A DNA stretch of 64,000 bases from Agrypnia vestita. Taxonomy: Eukaryota; Arthropoda; Insecta; Trichoptera; Phryganeidae. Made by a program: the position numbers and the translations under genes. Positions 46,930-58,336 of this stretch are shown piece after piece. The DNA lies in assembly GCA_016648135.1 (NCBI GenBank), contig JADDOH010003980.1, positions 1 through 64,000 of the forward strand, written 5' to 3'. Numbering within the stretch: the first letter of the stretch is position 1; every line of letters begins with the position of its first letter. Below the pieces are notes generated by a model. The model worked only from the letters and a program-made list of their open reading frames with translations, was not told the DNA's origin and searched no databases.

Positions 46930-48219
46930 TTAGGTCCTTACATATGAAATTGGCGTTTTGCCGTACTGGCAAATTTGATCTCAAATATCTTCTCTTTGGT
47001 TAGGAATTCCAAATCCAAATTTATACAGCTATTTACTCATGTATTTATGTTTTGAAAATTATAATTCATTTGTTTTTTCCTCAATTGTTTTTTTCTTTTC
47101 GTCACTCAGTTTACAAAATGAAAAACTTGAAATATCGCGTTATTTACGAGTACGAGTTCCACCGTGGCACCAGTGCTGCAGAAACGGCTCGAAGGATTAA
47201 TGATGTGTATGGCGACGGTGCCGCAAAAGAAAACACAATGCGTTTTTGGTTCCAACGTTTTCGTTCTGGAAATTTCGACCTGCAGAACAAGCCCCGTGGA
47301 CGGCCGGAGACCAAAGTTGATAATGAAGAATTGAAGGCTATTGTGGAAGCGGATCCATCGCAAACCACATCCGAGTTAGCTGCAGGCTGCGGTGTTAGTG
47401 ATAAAACTGTTTTAATCCACTTGAAGCAAATTGGTAAGGTGAAAAAGCTTGAAAGGTGGGTACCTCACGAATTGAGTGAAGCAAATCAACAAACGCGCGT
47501 TGACTGCTGCGTTCCATTACTCAACCGGCACAATAATGAAGGGATTTTAAATCGAATCATTACCTGTGATGAAAAGTGGATCCTGTACGATAATCGGAAG
47601 CGCTCATCGCAATGGCTGAACCCTGCCGAACCAGCCAAACCATGCCCCAAGCGAAAATTGACTCCAAAAAAGTTACTTGTGAGCGTTTGGTGGACTAGTG
47701 CTGGTGTCGTTCACTACAGCTTTCTTAAATCTGGCCAGACGATTACGGCAGATGTCTATTGTCAGCAACTGCAAACCATGATGGAAAAGCTAGCTGCTAA
47801 ACAACCGAGGCTGGTTAATCGCTCTAGGCCACTGCTGCTTCATGATAACGCTAGACCACACACTGCACAACAGACGGCTACCAAATTAGAGGAGCTTCAA
47901 TTGGAATGTCTAAGACATCCACCGTACTCTCCGGACCTTGCCCCAACAGATTACCATTTTTTTCGAAATTTGGATAACTTCTTGCAAAGGAAAAAATTCA
48001 ACTCCGATGGGGCAGTCCAAACCGCCTTCAAAGATTTTATTGATTCCCGCCCGAATGGTTTTTTTAGTAAAGGGATCGATGAACTACCTATGAGATGGCA
48101 AAAGTGCATAGATAGCAATGGTACATACATACTTTGATTAAATAAATATATTATAATAAAAAAAAATCGGCTTTATGTTCCTCCCATACTAAACGCCAAT
48201 TTCATATGTAAGGACCTAA
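46930..48219 (+). mobile_element. Full-length mariner transposon (1,290 bp)
   Basis: The ends are TTAGGTCCTTACATATGAAA and its inverse, matching over about 29 bp. TA lies directly outside each end (46928-46929 and 48220-48221). One uninterrupted transposase frame fills the interior. Nothing visible prevents activity. Confidence 0.96.
47118..48137 (+). CDS. mariner transposase (DD34D), intact
   Basis: The 339 residues match the usual 340-350. Residues about 1-110 form the DNA-binding part: a first helix-turn-helix (T-S-A-A-E-T-A-R-R-I), then a G-R-P-type basic hook (61-63) and a second helix-turn-helix around 78-105. The linker W-V-P-H-E-L is at 114-119. The catalytic triad is D151 (T-C-D-E-K-W), D243 (L-H-D-N-A-R-P-H) and D278, with exactly 34 residues between the last two; Y-S-P-D-L-A-P precedes the third. 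The Met at 47118 is chosen because it aligns with family starts; the frame is open 22 codons further upstream, inside the 5' UTR. The TCDEKWILYDN block recalls the cecropia/Hsmar1-like branch, but subfamily is unverified. It cuts and pastes the element at TA sites in the nucleus. Confidence 0.95.
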   Translation: MKNLKYRVIYEYEFHRGTSAAETARRINDVYGDGAAKENTMRFWFQRFRSGNFDLQNKPRGRPETKVDNEELKAIVEADPSQTTSELAAGCGVSDKTVLIHLKQIGKVKKLERWVPHELSEANQQTRVDCCVPLLNRHNNEGILNRIITCDEKWILYDNRKRSSQWLNPAEPAKPCPKRKLTPKKLLVSVWWTSAGVVHYSFLKSGQTITADVYCQQLQTMMEKLAAKQPRLVNRSRPLLLHDNARPHTAQQTATKLEELQLECLRHPPYSPDLAPTDYHFFRNLDNFLQRKKFNSDGAVQTAFKDFIDSRPNGFFSKGIDELPMRWQKCIDSNGTYIL

Positions 48220-48379
48220 TAAAAAAGGCAAAAATTAAACGTTCTTTTTCCTATATTGCAGCATACCCAAAACCATTAAAACATCGATTATATTAATTAA
48301 ATTTTACATGCGTTCTAAGAAAATTTCATTTTCATTAATAAAAAAATATTCAAAAAATACCTCATACTCAAGAAGTCGA

Positions 48380-48490
48380 ATTAATTCAATTGTATAACTC
48401 CGCCGCTGGGCGGGCGGTGCGCTGCCCCCCGCGCTCGGCGCGCGGCCATCACAGACACGATTTAATTAAGCGTCCGGCCGACAGATGCAG
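48380..48490 (+). promoter_or_regulatory. CpG-rich likely promoter/5' exon of the IGFBP-like gene
   Basis: A sharp GC- and CpG-rich island (GGGCGGGCGGTGCGCTGCC, GCTCGGCGCGCGGCC) in AT-rich DNA, 350 bp upstream of a splice acceptor (TTGTTGCAG at 48818-48826) that leads into the start-codon exon. The non-coding first exon and its donor are not located. Confidence 0.45.
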
Positions 48491-48826
48491 TGCAAGCGGA
48501 ATGACGTAACCAAATCGTATACAATATTCCCGATTAAGTGGGAGAAACATTTTTTTCTACTTTTTACTGTCTTACTACACGTTATCATTTTATTTTCTTT
48601 GGATGTGTATGACGATTTCGAAGAATGCCAGCTCAATATCAATTTTAAAATTAGGTTTTTGGGATTATGTTACACCCCGCTCCGGAATGGGAGTGTTAAG
48701 AGTAAAGACAATCAACGTATACAACATTACATGTGATCTGTCTATGTATACATATACATACATATATGTGGGAATATTTTTAATAAATTTGTACGTTAAA
48801 ATAATGCGCCTGTTTCCTTGTTGCAG

Positions 48827-48914
48827 GTTTGTACTCACTCGTCATCGAAATGAAGTTCCCAGCCATCATTTTCCTGATCGTTCTCACGGCATCTAGCGAC
48901 TGGTTTCTGGAACA
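48827..48914 (+). CDS. IGFBP-domain secreted protein, exon 1 (coding from 48850)
   Basis: After acceptor CCTTGTTGCAG come 23 bases of 5' UTR, then ATG at 48850 and 21 codons plus two bases, ending GAACA before GTATGT. The residues M-K-F-P-A-I-I-F-L-I-V-L-T-A-S-S form a clear signal peptide, so the protein is secreted. Full product (exons 48850-48914, 52795-52915, 56000-56200): 128 residues with 14 cysteines. Cys spacing, including C-x2-C near residue 30, C-G-G-L-F-D-Q-R-G-R-C-G-D-G-L-S-C and the C-x-C-x2-C-x2-C cluster, resembles the N-terminal domain of insulin-like growth factor binding proteins and the arthropod single-IGFBP-domain proteins. Those bind insulin-like peptides or act in immunity; the role here is inferred. 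All junction phases agree. Confidence 0.8.
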
Positions 48915-49059
48915 GTATGTATCTCCCCTCACTTGGGTGCGCCCTGGTGGCGTCTCACTGCTGTCCAGCTACACGTCTAACGTTTTTTGCAGACAAATTT
49001 TAAAGGATTGATTTGTTGTTTAAAAAGTTTATATATCAATATTTACCGCTGCTGATTTA
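48915..49059 (+). other. Start of intron 1 of the IGFBP-like gene
   Basis: The intron runs 48915-52794 (3.9 kb) and hosts a possible LTR, a SINE and RTE remnants, listed separately. Confidence 0.7.
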
Positions 49060-49500
49060 ATTATATGGGGGGGGCCACAGCACTGAGCAGACCATCAACA
49101 AATACATACATAAAAACCAAGTTGCATGCGCCAGACTGCCGCCGGAATCCGCAGCATAGACAAGATAGAGGCACAGCAGGGTACACGAACTACCTATACA
49201 GCATCGTCAGAAACACACACACACACACACACAGCTAGACTTCAGGAGAGTTCTTTGTTCGCAAAACATATCAAAAACAGCCAACGCCCTATACGGGCAT
49301 GTCAGTCTCTCCACGACCCCCGGCACAGGCCGGAGTCCCTGGTCCGTCGAGTATTTGTCATTGTCTTTATTCTCGTAATTATGTACAACTTGTAATTATT
49401 TTACCGAGCAAATAAAATCATCAAACATTTCACGAGTTCGGAGAATTCCCATCACATGACGGGTGGTGACCCTAAAAAGCAGCCTTCTCCACTTCTTCAC
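49060..49500 (+). mobile_element. Possible solo LTR with adjacent primer-site-like string
   Basis: A GC-richer block with a CA microsatellite (49213-49233), an AATAAAATC polyadenylation-like signal (about 49410) and, after it, GGGTGGTGACCCT (49460), similar to LTR-element primer sites. No second LTR was found. Confidence 0.35.
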
Positions 49501-49659
49501 CACAAACTGGTGACTACCGACGCTCACCCCTTTTCCAGCCCCCAAAATTATATCTAGGTAATTCTTTTTCTTTGATTTGTGACCCTGTTATATTAGTGTT
49601 TCCTTAAGTTGAATGCTAAATTTTAACGTTATTTTGGATGACTATTATCACTTAAAGGA

Positions 49660-49890
49660 TGGATAATGAGACGTAACCCAGTGGGCATGACACTGGCTTC
49701 CCATACCGAGGGTTCCGGGTACAATTCCCGGTGAGGTCACAATTGGACGTAGTTATGCAGAAAGCAGCCAACCCACAAAATGCTAAAAATGAGTTATGTA
49801 CGGGTTTGGACAGCTTCCTACGATATCTTTATATGCTGAAATCGTCCATGCTCTTTATGCCATAGTTTTTTGTATATTCAAGATTTTTCT
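49660..49890 (+). mobile_element. tRNA-derived SINE (SINE-2)
   Basis: A-box-like GTGGGCATGACACTGG (49681) and B-box-like CCGGGTACAATTCCCGG (49715), whose CCGGG...CCCGG arms form a T-stem-like hairpin. The body AATTGGACGTAGTTATGCAG and AAAGCAGCCAACCCA recurs inverted at 51405-51455 and partly at 51160-51205. Confidence 0.75.
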
Positions 49891-51544
49891 AACCCACATC
49901 ACGGCTATCGCTGTTATTAATTAATGCATAAAACATCCATGTGGTATGGACGCATTATGCGATTTTTGTTATTACCCAAAGATCATTTTGCAGAAAACAT
50001 CCAAGTGGGTTGAACGTTTTCTATGCCTCCGAGAGTACCGTTAATTCCATGTTTTACCAAATTCATAGAAAACATCCAAGCCACTTGGACTTTTTCTGTG
50101 GTTTGCTTATGGCCAATAATGCGGATATATATGTACATTGTACAGTACTATTCAGTCTGCCGTTTGCTATAATCACTCCATTTACATTATTCACATTACA
50201 TTATTCATAAAATTATAAAATAAAAATTTGTTTAAGCAATTGGGGATATTTGGAATTCCCGAAGTAAATAAAGTAATGGCAATGACATGCAAAAGGAATG
50301 TCAATGCATTTATTTTGTTCCAGGAAATGTAAGGTTAAGCCTTTCATGAAATGTAATCTTATACTAATTCAATTGTTTGGATTCTAAGAATAGGGTTATT
50401 CGACCAACAAGGCAATTAAGAATATTATTTGTGTAGTTAAATTTAAATGTTAATAATACAAATTATTGACTTAACTGTAGCGGCTCTTGTATTGTGGGGA
50501 TTATCCAGATTATTTTATTTGCACTTGCTAAAGTAATTTACATGAGCGTTTCTTTGTTTTGATATTGGGTATTACCTTTAAAAATAAACTATTTTTGTTG
50601 GTATGTATGCATCTGAAAGAGTATCGCTTTATCTATCAGTACCTATTTCAGTCAAAATTTTGTGTTCCGAAAAACAAAATTGTGCTAGGATTTTCAAATC
50701 CAAAGTTTAGAAGTTTAAATGAGATTTGCATGAAATATTATACATATATATATGCATATAAATATGCTTTGAATAGTCATTTCTTAGTTACAATTATTAT
50801 AAAATAATGTATAATCTAGATAAAGCTTACTTGGTTTCTGCCGTGACACAACGAAGATAAGTTTTCAATTTTGCCGCCAGTAACTACCTAAGTGATTTGA
50901 TGATTTTTACCTGGATGAAATTATTGAAAAAAAAAATATTATTAATTTATTTATTAATTTAATAACCACCAGCAAGACAGACAACACTTTTTTATACAAA
51001 AGAAATTTTGGAACAAATATGACAACTGATTAAACAAACAAACATGCTTATACTTAAATGTAATATTAAAAATAAAATAAAAATATGTGTAGAATAAATC
51101 CAAGCAACATATACCTACAAAATAACTGACATTTAATAATGTCACTCCTATTTCATAGAATACAGCCAACCCACATAGAACAAAATGAGTCCTGTTTTTC
51201 GTACATTTTGACATTTTGCAGAAAGAAACCAACCTGTAAAACGCGTCATATCTTTGTAAATAAAAGTTTTATTCTTATAATTACATGTAAAAACCATAAA
51301 AAATATCTTTACAATAAGCCCTATGCAAAAAAATGTGCAATAATGCATTAAATATCGACATATTAGGTTTTTGTAGATTCAAATTTTTAGAAGCCATTTT
51401 CTCAGTTCCATGTTTTTTGGGTTGGCTGCTTTCTGCATAATTACGTCCAATTAATCTATGTGATTTACTCAAGCCTGGGTGTTTTGTGACGTGTGTTTTT
51501 CAAACACATTAAAAAGACTTACTTACCATCACGCCGTTTCACTG
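49891..51544. repeat. Intronic stretch with repeated AGAAAACATCCAAG units
   Basis: AAAACATCCA(T/A)GTGG-type units occur at 49931, 49996 and 50076 with inverted partners (CCACTTGGAC). SINE-2 body pieces lie at 51160-51205 and, reversed, 51405-51455. The remainder is AT-rich without coding content. Confidence 0.55.
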
Positions 51545-52680
51545 TGGGGGTAGGCAGAGAGGAAAGAGCGCCAACTTCAAACAACGCCAACCAAACCCTT
51601 CTGTCCTGACATACAACTCTCGCCTCATCCACATTTCATACATCTTCATCTTCGCATGCAAGCTCGCTGGTTGTTGAGGCTTCTGGTATCTGGTTAATTT
51701 GGTCATGCCACGTCTTCCGCGGTCGCCCTCTCTTTCTGGCGCCATCAACATTGCATTATACATCTTTCTTACCATTCTTTCCTTATCCATTCGCTCAACA
51801 TGCCCAAACCATCTGAGCGACCCTTTTTTAATTCTATTAATTATGCTAAAATCAACTTTACATTCATTCCTAATATCTTCATCCTTTACCTACTCTATCA
51901 TAAATTGATTTGTCACACATACGTTTGAGGGATCTTATCTCCACTGCATTCAATCTACTTTCGTTCCTCTTTTGCCAGCTCCAGGCTTCGCTTCCATACA
52001 TCAGTGTTGGTACCAGAATTCCATTATGTACCGCTAGTTTTGCCTCGGTAGACAAATTTATATTAGAAACTATTGCGTTCAAAGCACTGTTCACCCTATT
52101 CCCCGCAGTCACTTTCCTCTCAACATTCCCTCTTCTATCGAACATACTTCCCAAGTAAACAAACTCTTCTACCTGTTCCAAACGTTTATTACCTACTAGA
52201 ATTTCACACGTTGTCTTTCTTTCCTCTTTCTTGAATACCATCACTTTTGACTTGTTTACTTGTTCATAATAAGGTCACTTTCCTTGCATACATCATACAT
52301 CCTGCTTACTAGACTCTGTAAGTCCTGTTCGCTATTTGCCATTAATACTGCATCATCTGCGTATAGTAAGTAAACAGCATACAATCAAATCTTACAGTTC
52401 TTACATACAATTAGCCATATACAAGTTGAACAGCCATAGAGACATTACGCAACCCTGTTTAACACCTTTTGTAATATCAAACCATGGTGTGAATGATCCA
52501 TTGATTCTTACATATGCAGTACTTCCATCTATTCTTAATATTCATCCATCTTTTCTTTATTCCATCCTCACTCATTCAATTTCTCCATTCACTGACTTAA
52601 TAGCTTTCATACCATTGCTTTCCGACCCGCATCGAGCTTTTTTCACCTCCTTCCAGAAAAATTTGTAACACATCTTTTTT
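51545..52680 (-). pseudogene. RTE-type non-LTR reverse transcriptase remnant
   Basis: Minus-strand order: G-V-K-Q-G-C-V-M-S near 52460; Y-A-D-D-A-V-L-M-A near 52350 (catalytic motif); F-V-Y-L-G-S-M-F near 52155; V-L-V-P-type T-L-M-Y-G-S-E-A-W near 51990; and a C-terminal piece with E-R-M-V-R-K near 51775. Stops and frame changes separate them. It lies inside intron 1 of the IGFBP-like gene in antisense orientation. Confidence 0.82.
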
Positions 52681-52794
52681 CACTTTCACCTTCCCGCAAT
52701 GAGAAAACTGCCAATTTTACTGGCGATAAGCGCGGCTTGTTATTTGAAGACTTGTTTGGGCTGGTGATCAATTGTTTCCTAATGTGAATTGCAG

Positions 52795-52915
52795 AATACA
52801 AGCAGAAAGCAACCTCCTGTGCACCCCCTGCAGCGGACCAGAGTGCGACATGACCTACGGGACCTGCTACTTCGGAACTTACAGGAACTTCTGCGGCCAG
52901 CAGGAATGTGCAAAG
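52795..52915 (+). CDS. IGFBP-domain secreted protein, exon 2
   Basis: Acceptor GTGAATTGCAG, donor CAAAG before GTACC. One base completes the Gln codon split with exon 1, then 40 codons (residues 23-62) carry six cysteines, including L-L-C-T-P-C-S-G-P-E-C and ending Q-E-C-A-K. The only open frame here that continues the signal peptide is this one; the longer alternative frame lacks cysteine spacing. Confidence 0.82.
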
Positions 52916-54809
52916 GTACCGGAGACAAAAATATGTGCATCTTAAACCTTAATTCAGGGTTCGAAACGGAAAATTTAACGAACCGGAATTAGTGATGAGC
53001 TAAACCGTTATTGCGACTGTGATTGTGAAATTCGATCGTAACAATGATTGGTAATTGATTGGAGGTTGAGTATATAGAGTGCCAGTGATTGGTTACTAAT
53101 TACGAAGTATGTAACCGACCAGTTGACTAGTTCTTGTTAGTCTAGTGGACCTCTTTCCAGGAGATCAGTAAATTAGTTTAATACCATAATCATTCAGCTC
53201 AGTTTGAAAACAGTAAGAAAGAAGGTGTGATAGTGTAGGCAGTGTCGGACATTACCGAACTTATTCATACCGTGAAAACGTCAATCGTGTATACCTACAT
53301 AGTTTATTTGAATAAAATAAAATATATCATTTGCAACTTTCATCAATTGTATATAGAATAGCAACACATTCATACTTGACCCAGGCTCATCAGATGCCGT
53401 CTGAGATATCCCAGCGTACTTATGTTTCTTATATTCGCGACAGTATTACGGTAGTAGGTACTTTGCTCACAAATAATTTTAAAAACTTAACTAAAACTAA
53501 AATCGTATTTTTTTTGAGATAGATAAAACCAAGTTTTTGAGATACATATATACTTAATGACCAAAATAAGTTGCAACACATACACTCCTCTTCAAAACTT
53601 GGACCACTGGAATGGGATTATTATTCACCGAGATATTATCCCGTTTATGAACACGTGTCGAATCTGGAAAGTAGAAAATCGTAGATTCACTAGGCGCATG
53701 CACAGTTTGCCACTACGAATGCTAAAGCAGTATTAGCAGAAACATTCATCCTTCCTCTTTAAAACTAGACCAATATGGCTGCGCTATATCTATGTTTAAC
53801 CTAGTTATTGAAGTTTTAAATTACTTCGACAGAAATTGTAGCTCCTTTTGGCGCAAATTGCCTCTCCACACCCGACACCGATTTTAAAAACGTTTTCATG
53901 TCAAAAATTCTTCGTTATACCCGACTGAAAACAAATAATCATCGTTAAAATAACGATTTAGCTCACTTCTAACCGGAGTGGTCGACACATTATTGATTCC
54001 AAAACCACATACCTACATAATTGAAATTAACAGGCTGTTATAAGCCGTAGCTATACCTACTTACAAAAATCTCAAAAAACCGGAGCTATATTTGATCTAG
54101 CCCTTTTCGAACCCTATATATATCGATGAAATCTATTGCTTAATTATTCTCAGTGATTTGTTGGTAAAGGTTAATATGTTTTGCGTATTGTCAACACTGC
54201 ACAAAATACACCTGGTAGTGAATTGTAGCACGTTTCACCCTCAACTCTGCATTTAATCCTTTACATGCGCCATTAGAGAGATATAACAAACAGATCTAAT
54301 AATATATAATCATATAGAGTGTAGATGCAACAAACAGTTCTTAATTTCGTAGAACAATTCCATTTTACGGATTCCATTTTATATAATATATATCATTACA
54401 ATCAATAATTTGACAGACATGCACAGATTCCGGCTGCCGTCGCTGTCACGTTGCAGAGCGTTAGTGCAACGTGACAATAATGCTTTTTTTTTCAAACATC
54501 TTAACCCCCTTTCCCCCAAATTTCTTAATGAGGTAATCTCAGAAAAATATATGACGTAAAAGCGACCAAGTAAAAACGTCATACTCTTTTCCATGGTGAC
54601 TGTAACTTTTAATCAATAACCATAAACATCAATATGTCTTTACATTATAGAAATTCATATGTTCCGAAATCCACAGTGCTCGCGTGTTCGAAAATTTTAA
54701 TGTGCTCCCTCACGTCTCGATAGGTAGGTATTTTTTCTAAAGAACTTTTTTTGAAGTCTGTGTCTTCATGGTATCTACCTAAAAAAATGAATTAAAAATA
54801 TAATACTGA
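52916..54809 (+). other. Intron 2 of the IGFBP-like gene, left part
   Basis: AT-rich. A stretch at about 53185-53240 (CAGCTCAGTTTGAAAACAGT) resembles the SINE-1 body. No other feature recognised. Confidence 0.5.
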
Positions 54810-54930
54810 TCGCTGGTTCGAGCCCCTATTACAGTCCTATTTTCATACCATAAACGTTTAGCTTATTTTGAAAATAGTAAGAATATTGATGCGATTCGTA
54901 TTCCGTGTTCACAACTCTATTTAAATAATA
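54810..54930 (+). mobile_element. SINE-1 copy 2, 5'-truncated
   Basis: Begins at the B-box (CTGGTTCGAGCCCC) and continues CCTATTTTCATACC, GTTTAGCTTATTTTGAAAAT, ATTCCGTGTTCAC, CTCTATTTAAATAATAATAA as in 9860-9994. Confidence 0.75.
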
Positions 54931-55842
54931 ATAATGGGTACCCAGTACCTGCCTACACAAAATAAGTAGCACGCTAGTTAAACGTCTTCTAACAAAGTAA
55001 ATTTTAAATTGTCAAACATAAATATAAATTTCCTATAACTTCCTTCCTTCTCAAAGAACAGTAGGTACCTACATAATATAACACACATAGGTAGGTACGC
55101 GATGTTTATGCATAGGCATGAGTGTAGATAGATAATTGTACTCGAGCGTTATTTATGTGTGTTTGTTAGTTTTCATTTCTTTTCCCTCGCAAACTTAATT
55201 TTTTTCCTGTTTTTCACGAAGTAAACTATTTAAAAATTTTAACCTAAGCTTACCCATTCAAAGCGTGCTTGCGTGAAATTAATATGATTGATTAAAGACT
55301 TTTCATACTTCAAACGGCACACAATGAGGGCCGTCAAGAGAAATTTAGGAACACAGAATATGTGAAAAACTAATTCCACAAATCTTAATTTTGTTTATCC
55401 ATCTTTAATGATATGAACCCCTTTTCACCATTCTTCACCACCTTTGCAAAGATTTGATTTAATTTGTTACATTAGAGACCTCTGCAAGATCAATGTCAGG
55501 CACAGTAATCCAGAAGGAATTCTATTATCTGGTTGTTAAAATTTATTAACATTTTAATAAATTTTAACACATTATAATGCACAAATATATGGTACCTACT
55601 TCCAGGAACGATTAAAATATTTCATTTTTCAAAACGTCAAATAAACATTTAGGTAATAATAATACACCTACATACAGATCACCGCAAATGTGAGAAACGC
55701 GTTTTTTTCTCTGCCCGATGTCAGTATTAACCGCACAAGGTCGATATTAATGTCGAAATATAGAATACCGTCAAATACGTTGCTCGTATTCTATTGAAAA
55801 TAAAATTATGCACGGCCATTTTACAACCATGTACCTACAGTA
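54931..55842 (+). other. Intron 2 of the IGFBP-like gene, right part
   Basis: AT-rich with GGTACCTAC-type motifs; nothing else recognised. Confidence 0.45.
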
Positions 55843-55978
55843 GTCGGCAAACATCTTGAAATTTTACGGCGTAGTGGGGGGAAGTTTGCGCATGTACCAT
55901 TCCACCAACCAGACCCAAATTTTGTCTTCCGCGCATTCCCCCACTACGCCAAAAAATTTCAAGAAATTTGCCGGCAAC
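55843..55978. mobile_element. Intronic foldback element next to exon 3
   Basis: Left arm CGGCAAACATCTTGAAATTT, ACGGCGTAGTGGGGG, GTTTGCGC; right arm is its inverse with few changes (CCCCCACTACGCC, AATTTCAAG, TTTGCCGG). Arms are about 47 bp. The right arm ends about 22 bases before exon 3. It is likely a MITE. Confidence 0.85.
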
Positions 55979-55999
55979 TGTACCGATGGATTCGTCTAG

Positions 56000-56200
56000 G
56001 GACCCAACCAGACCTGCGGCGGACTGTTCGATCAGCGGGGCAGGTGCGGGGACGGGCTGAGCTGCAGGTGTGGCGTGTGCACGGGCTGCTCCACCGACAC
56101 GCTGGAGTGCTACTACAGGCACTGCAGGCCCGAGTCGCAGGAAGAGGCCGGCCCATTGTCCAGACCCTCTGTGCACTATCCATTCGCCACTCTCGGCTAG
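56000..56200 (+). CDS. IGFBP-domain secreted protein, exon 3 and stop
   Basis: After acceptor TTCGTCTAG, phase 0, 66 codons and TAG. It carries eight cysteines in G-P-N-Q-T-C-G-G-L-F-D-Q-R-G-R-C, G-L-S-C-R-C-G-V-C-T-G-C and E-C-Y-Y-R-H-C, then a short acidic, Pro/Ser-rich tail. GC content far exceeds the flanks. The acceptor has a weak pyrimidine tract because the hairpin arm lies just upstream. Confidence 0.83.
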   Translation, partial: GPNQTCGGLFDQRGRCGDGLSCRCGVCTGCSTDTLECYYRHCRPESQEEAGPLSRPSVHYPFATLG

Positions 56201-57911
56201 AGTTCAAATTCAGAATGAGAAACCAAAATGGCGAATTTTGATCATTTTAAATTGAACTTTTTTGAGCATCGATCTACTTTCTACTAAGGCGTTGAACACA
56301 TTTTCTTTTCGAAATTTTCGACTTTCTGATGATAAATTTATAAGTTGATTGTGTTCTTTTGAAGTTAAATTGCATCTCAAACGTACTCAAATCTAAAATT
56401 AAAAATATTCAAATCAGTTTATATTTTCCCAACTATACACAATATTGTGGCAATCCATATATTGTATTCACTTTTTAAATTTTGTTTAAACTATCCATTA
56501 TTTTTCACTGTATTATTTAACAAAAAAAATTTAAATTTATTTGTTGGATCCCAACTGATTTCAGATCCGCGATAAAATAATATTAAATAATAAAACGATT
56601 ATTCTTTTTTATATTTTGCCTGAGACAAAATCTGCAGGTAAAAAATGAGAATTTATGTATATAAAAAAATGTTCAACGCCTTTTTAGATATAATCATTTT
56701 GGAAACAAGTACCTATACACATTTTATCAGTATTAAATTATTATACCCTATAATCTATGCTTTATAATCCTCTAATTGATAAAACTTAAATAGCTCATTA
56801 ACCAAAGTTATGTAGATTCAAAACAAACGCATTTTTATGTGGTTTTGTGCATTTAACATGTGATATCGTACTTTAGTTAACATCTTTTTCATTCCACGGT
56901 AGTTTTCTATTTCATAATGATCTCATTTAGTGAATATGTTTCTATGATTATTTTTAATCAATTATATAAATTTGTGCTAGTCGGAGAGACAGGGTTGAAT
57001 ATATGTTTGTATTTATTATTGTATCTCTCACATGTCAATTACTATAAAACAATATTCAATTATTATACCTACTTATATTAATTACAATCATTTATTTGCT
57101 TTTACGTATTGTCACCTGGTGTTTAAACACTCTCGCTAGTGTATTCTACGAATCTAAATTATAATTAATTTTATATTATCTAGATGCATGATAACTTACG
57201 GAAAATGTAGTCCAGATACCTACATAAATTCATACTTGGTTCATAGATATTTAAAAAAAAATAAACAAACGATTTAATAGTTAGGTAAGTACGATAAATA
57301 ATGAGCACTGTTAATTTTTTTAAACTTTAGGTTGTATTGATTGTGATCTAAGGAAATTAACATTTTTATTCATTTGTTTGCACCAAGAAAAAGAAGACTA
57401 TGCAAACATTTATTAATTACCTAAACTGAATAAAAGGCGTTAATAAAATAATGAATTTTTTAAAAAATTTTATGGTTTATTAATTTTTGGTTAAGTTAAG
57501 GAATAATTGATATAAATTATTCAAAATATATATTCAATTCATAACTGCACCAAGCCCACTGATATTTAAAAAAGGTTTATATTCTGTATTAAACCTTGCT
57601 TTTAATTACCTACTACAATTCTAACAACTATATTGAATCATTTTACTGGCTGGAAAATGATTTATAAAGTTGGTATAAATAATGATGCTTGATTAGGCGT
57701 TAATTTATTTATTAGGCTTTTCTTCACTTTCTTAAAAATATGTAAAAACATTGCAATTTATATCAAACCAATTTTGAAAAAATACAGGCAATTCAAAACG
57801 AAACGTGTTTTATTATTGATATCAAAAAAATATTAAAATAATTTAATGATTTGGCAGTAACTTCGTGGTGCAACATTTTAATAAATATGATTTTATATTA
57901 TTACACATCAA
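56201..57911. other. 3' flank of the IGFBP-like gene and intergenic AT-rich DNA
   Basis: Several AATAAA strings (for example near 56588) could end the transcript. Very AT-rich; no other gene seen. Confidence 0.45.
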
Positions 57912-58112
57912 ATATGATTTTTATTTAAACTTACTACTACACACAATACCATGAGTTATCAATTACTACTCTTGCAGCTTGCAGTCCCTCTCATTTCAGG
58001 TACAGATAATAACTTATTATATTTACATAATGATGACACTCCTTTCGAAACTACAGTAGTAATTGATAACTCATATTGTGTGTTTAATATAGAATTTAAA
58101 TAAAAATCATAT
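57912..58112. mobile_element. Foldback MITE upstream of Sgf11
   Basis: ATATGATTTTTATTTAAA and GAGTTATCAATTACTACT on the left are inverted on the right, giving arms of about 60 bp in a 201-bp unit. Confidence 0.85.
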
Positions 58113-58336
58113 TTTAAAGCCTTCGTCATATTTTGAAAGGCCCGCTAATTGCATTGCGTGGTATATTTGGTGGTGCTAGTGTTAAGCTCACACACAGATG
58201 GCGCTCGTGTGACTGAATCATCTGTTCGGCTTCTGTAACAATAAAATGCAAACTGTCAAATCCGGCGACCTTATGGGAGTGTTTTACTGAAAGAAAACAT
58301 TGTTTACTAACTAAAAAGTGTGTGCGGAAAAAAATA
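58113..58336 (+). promoter_or_regulatory. Sgf11 5' region with CTCF-like motif
   Basis: CAGATGGCGCT at 58195-58205 matches the CTCF core also seen in the 22-kb repeat. No TATA box. The transcription start should lie here, 150 bp or less before the ATG. Confidence 0.4.

Noticed and set aside
55835..56207. Long antisense frames over IGFBP exon 3
   Set aside because: They are shadows of a GC-rich exon whose sense frame has correct splice borders and cysteine spacing.
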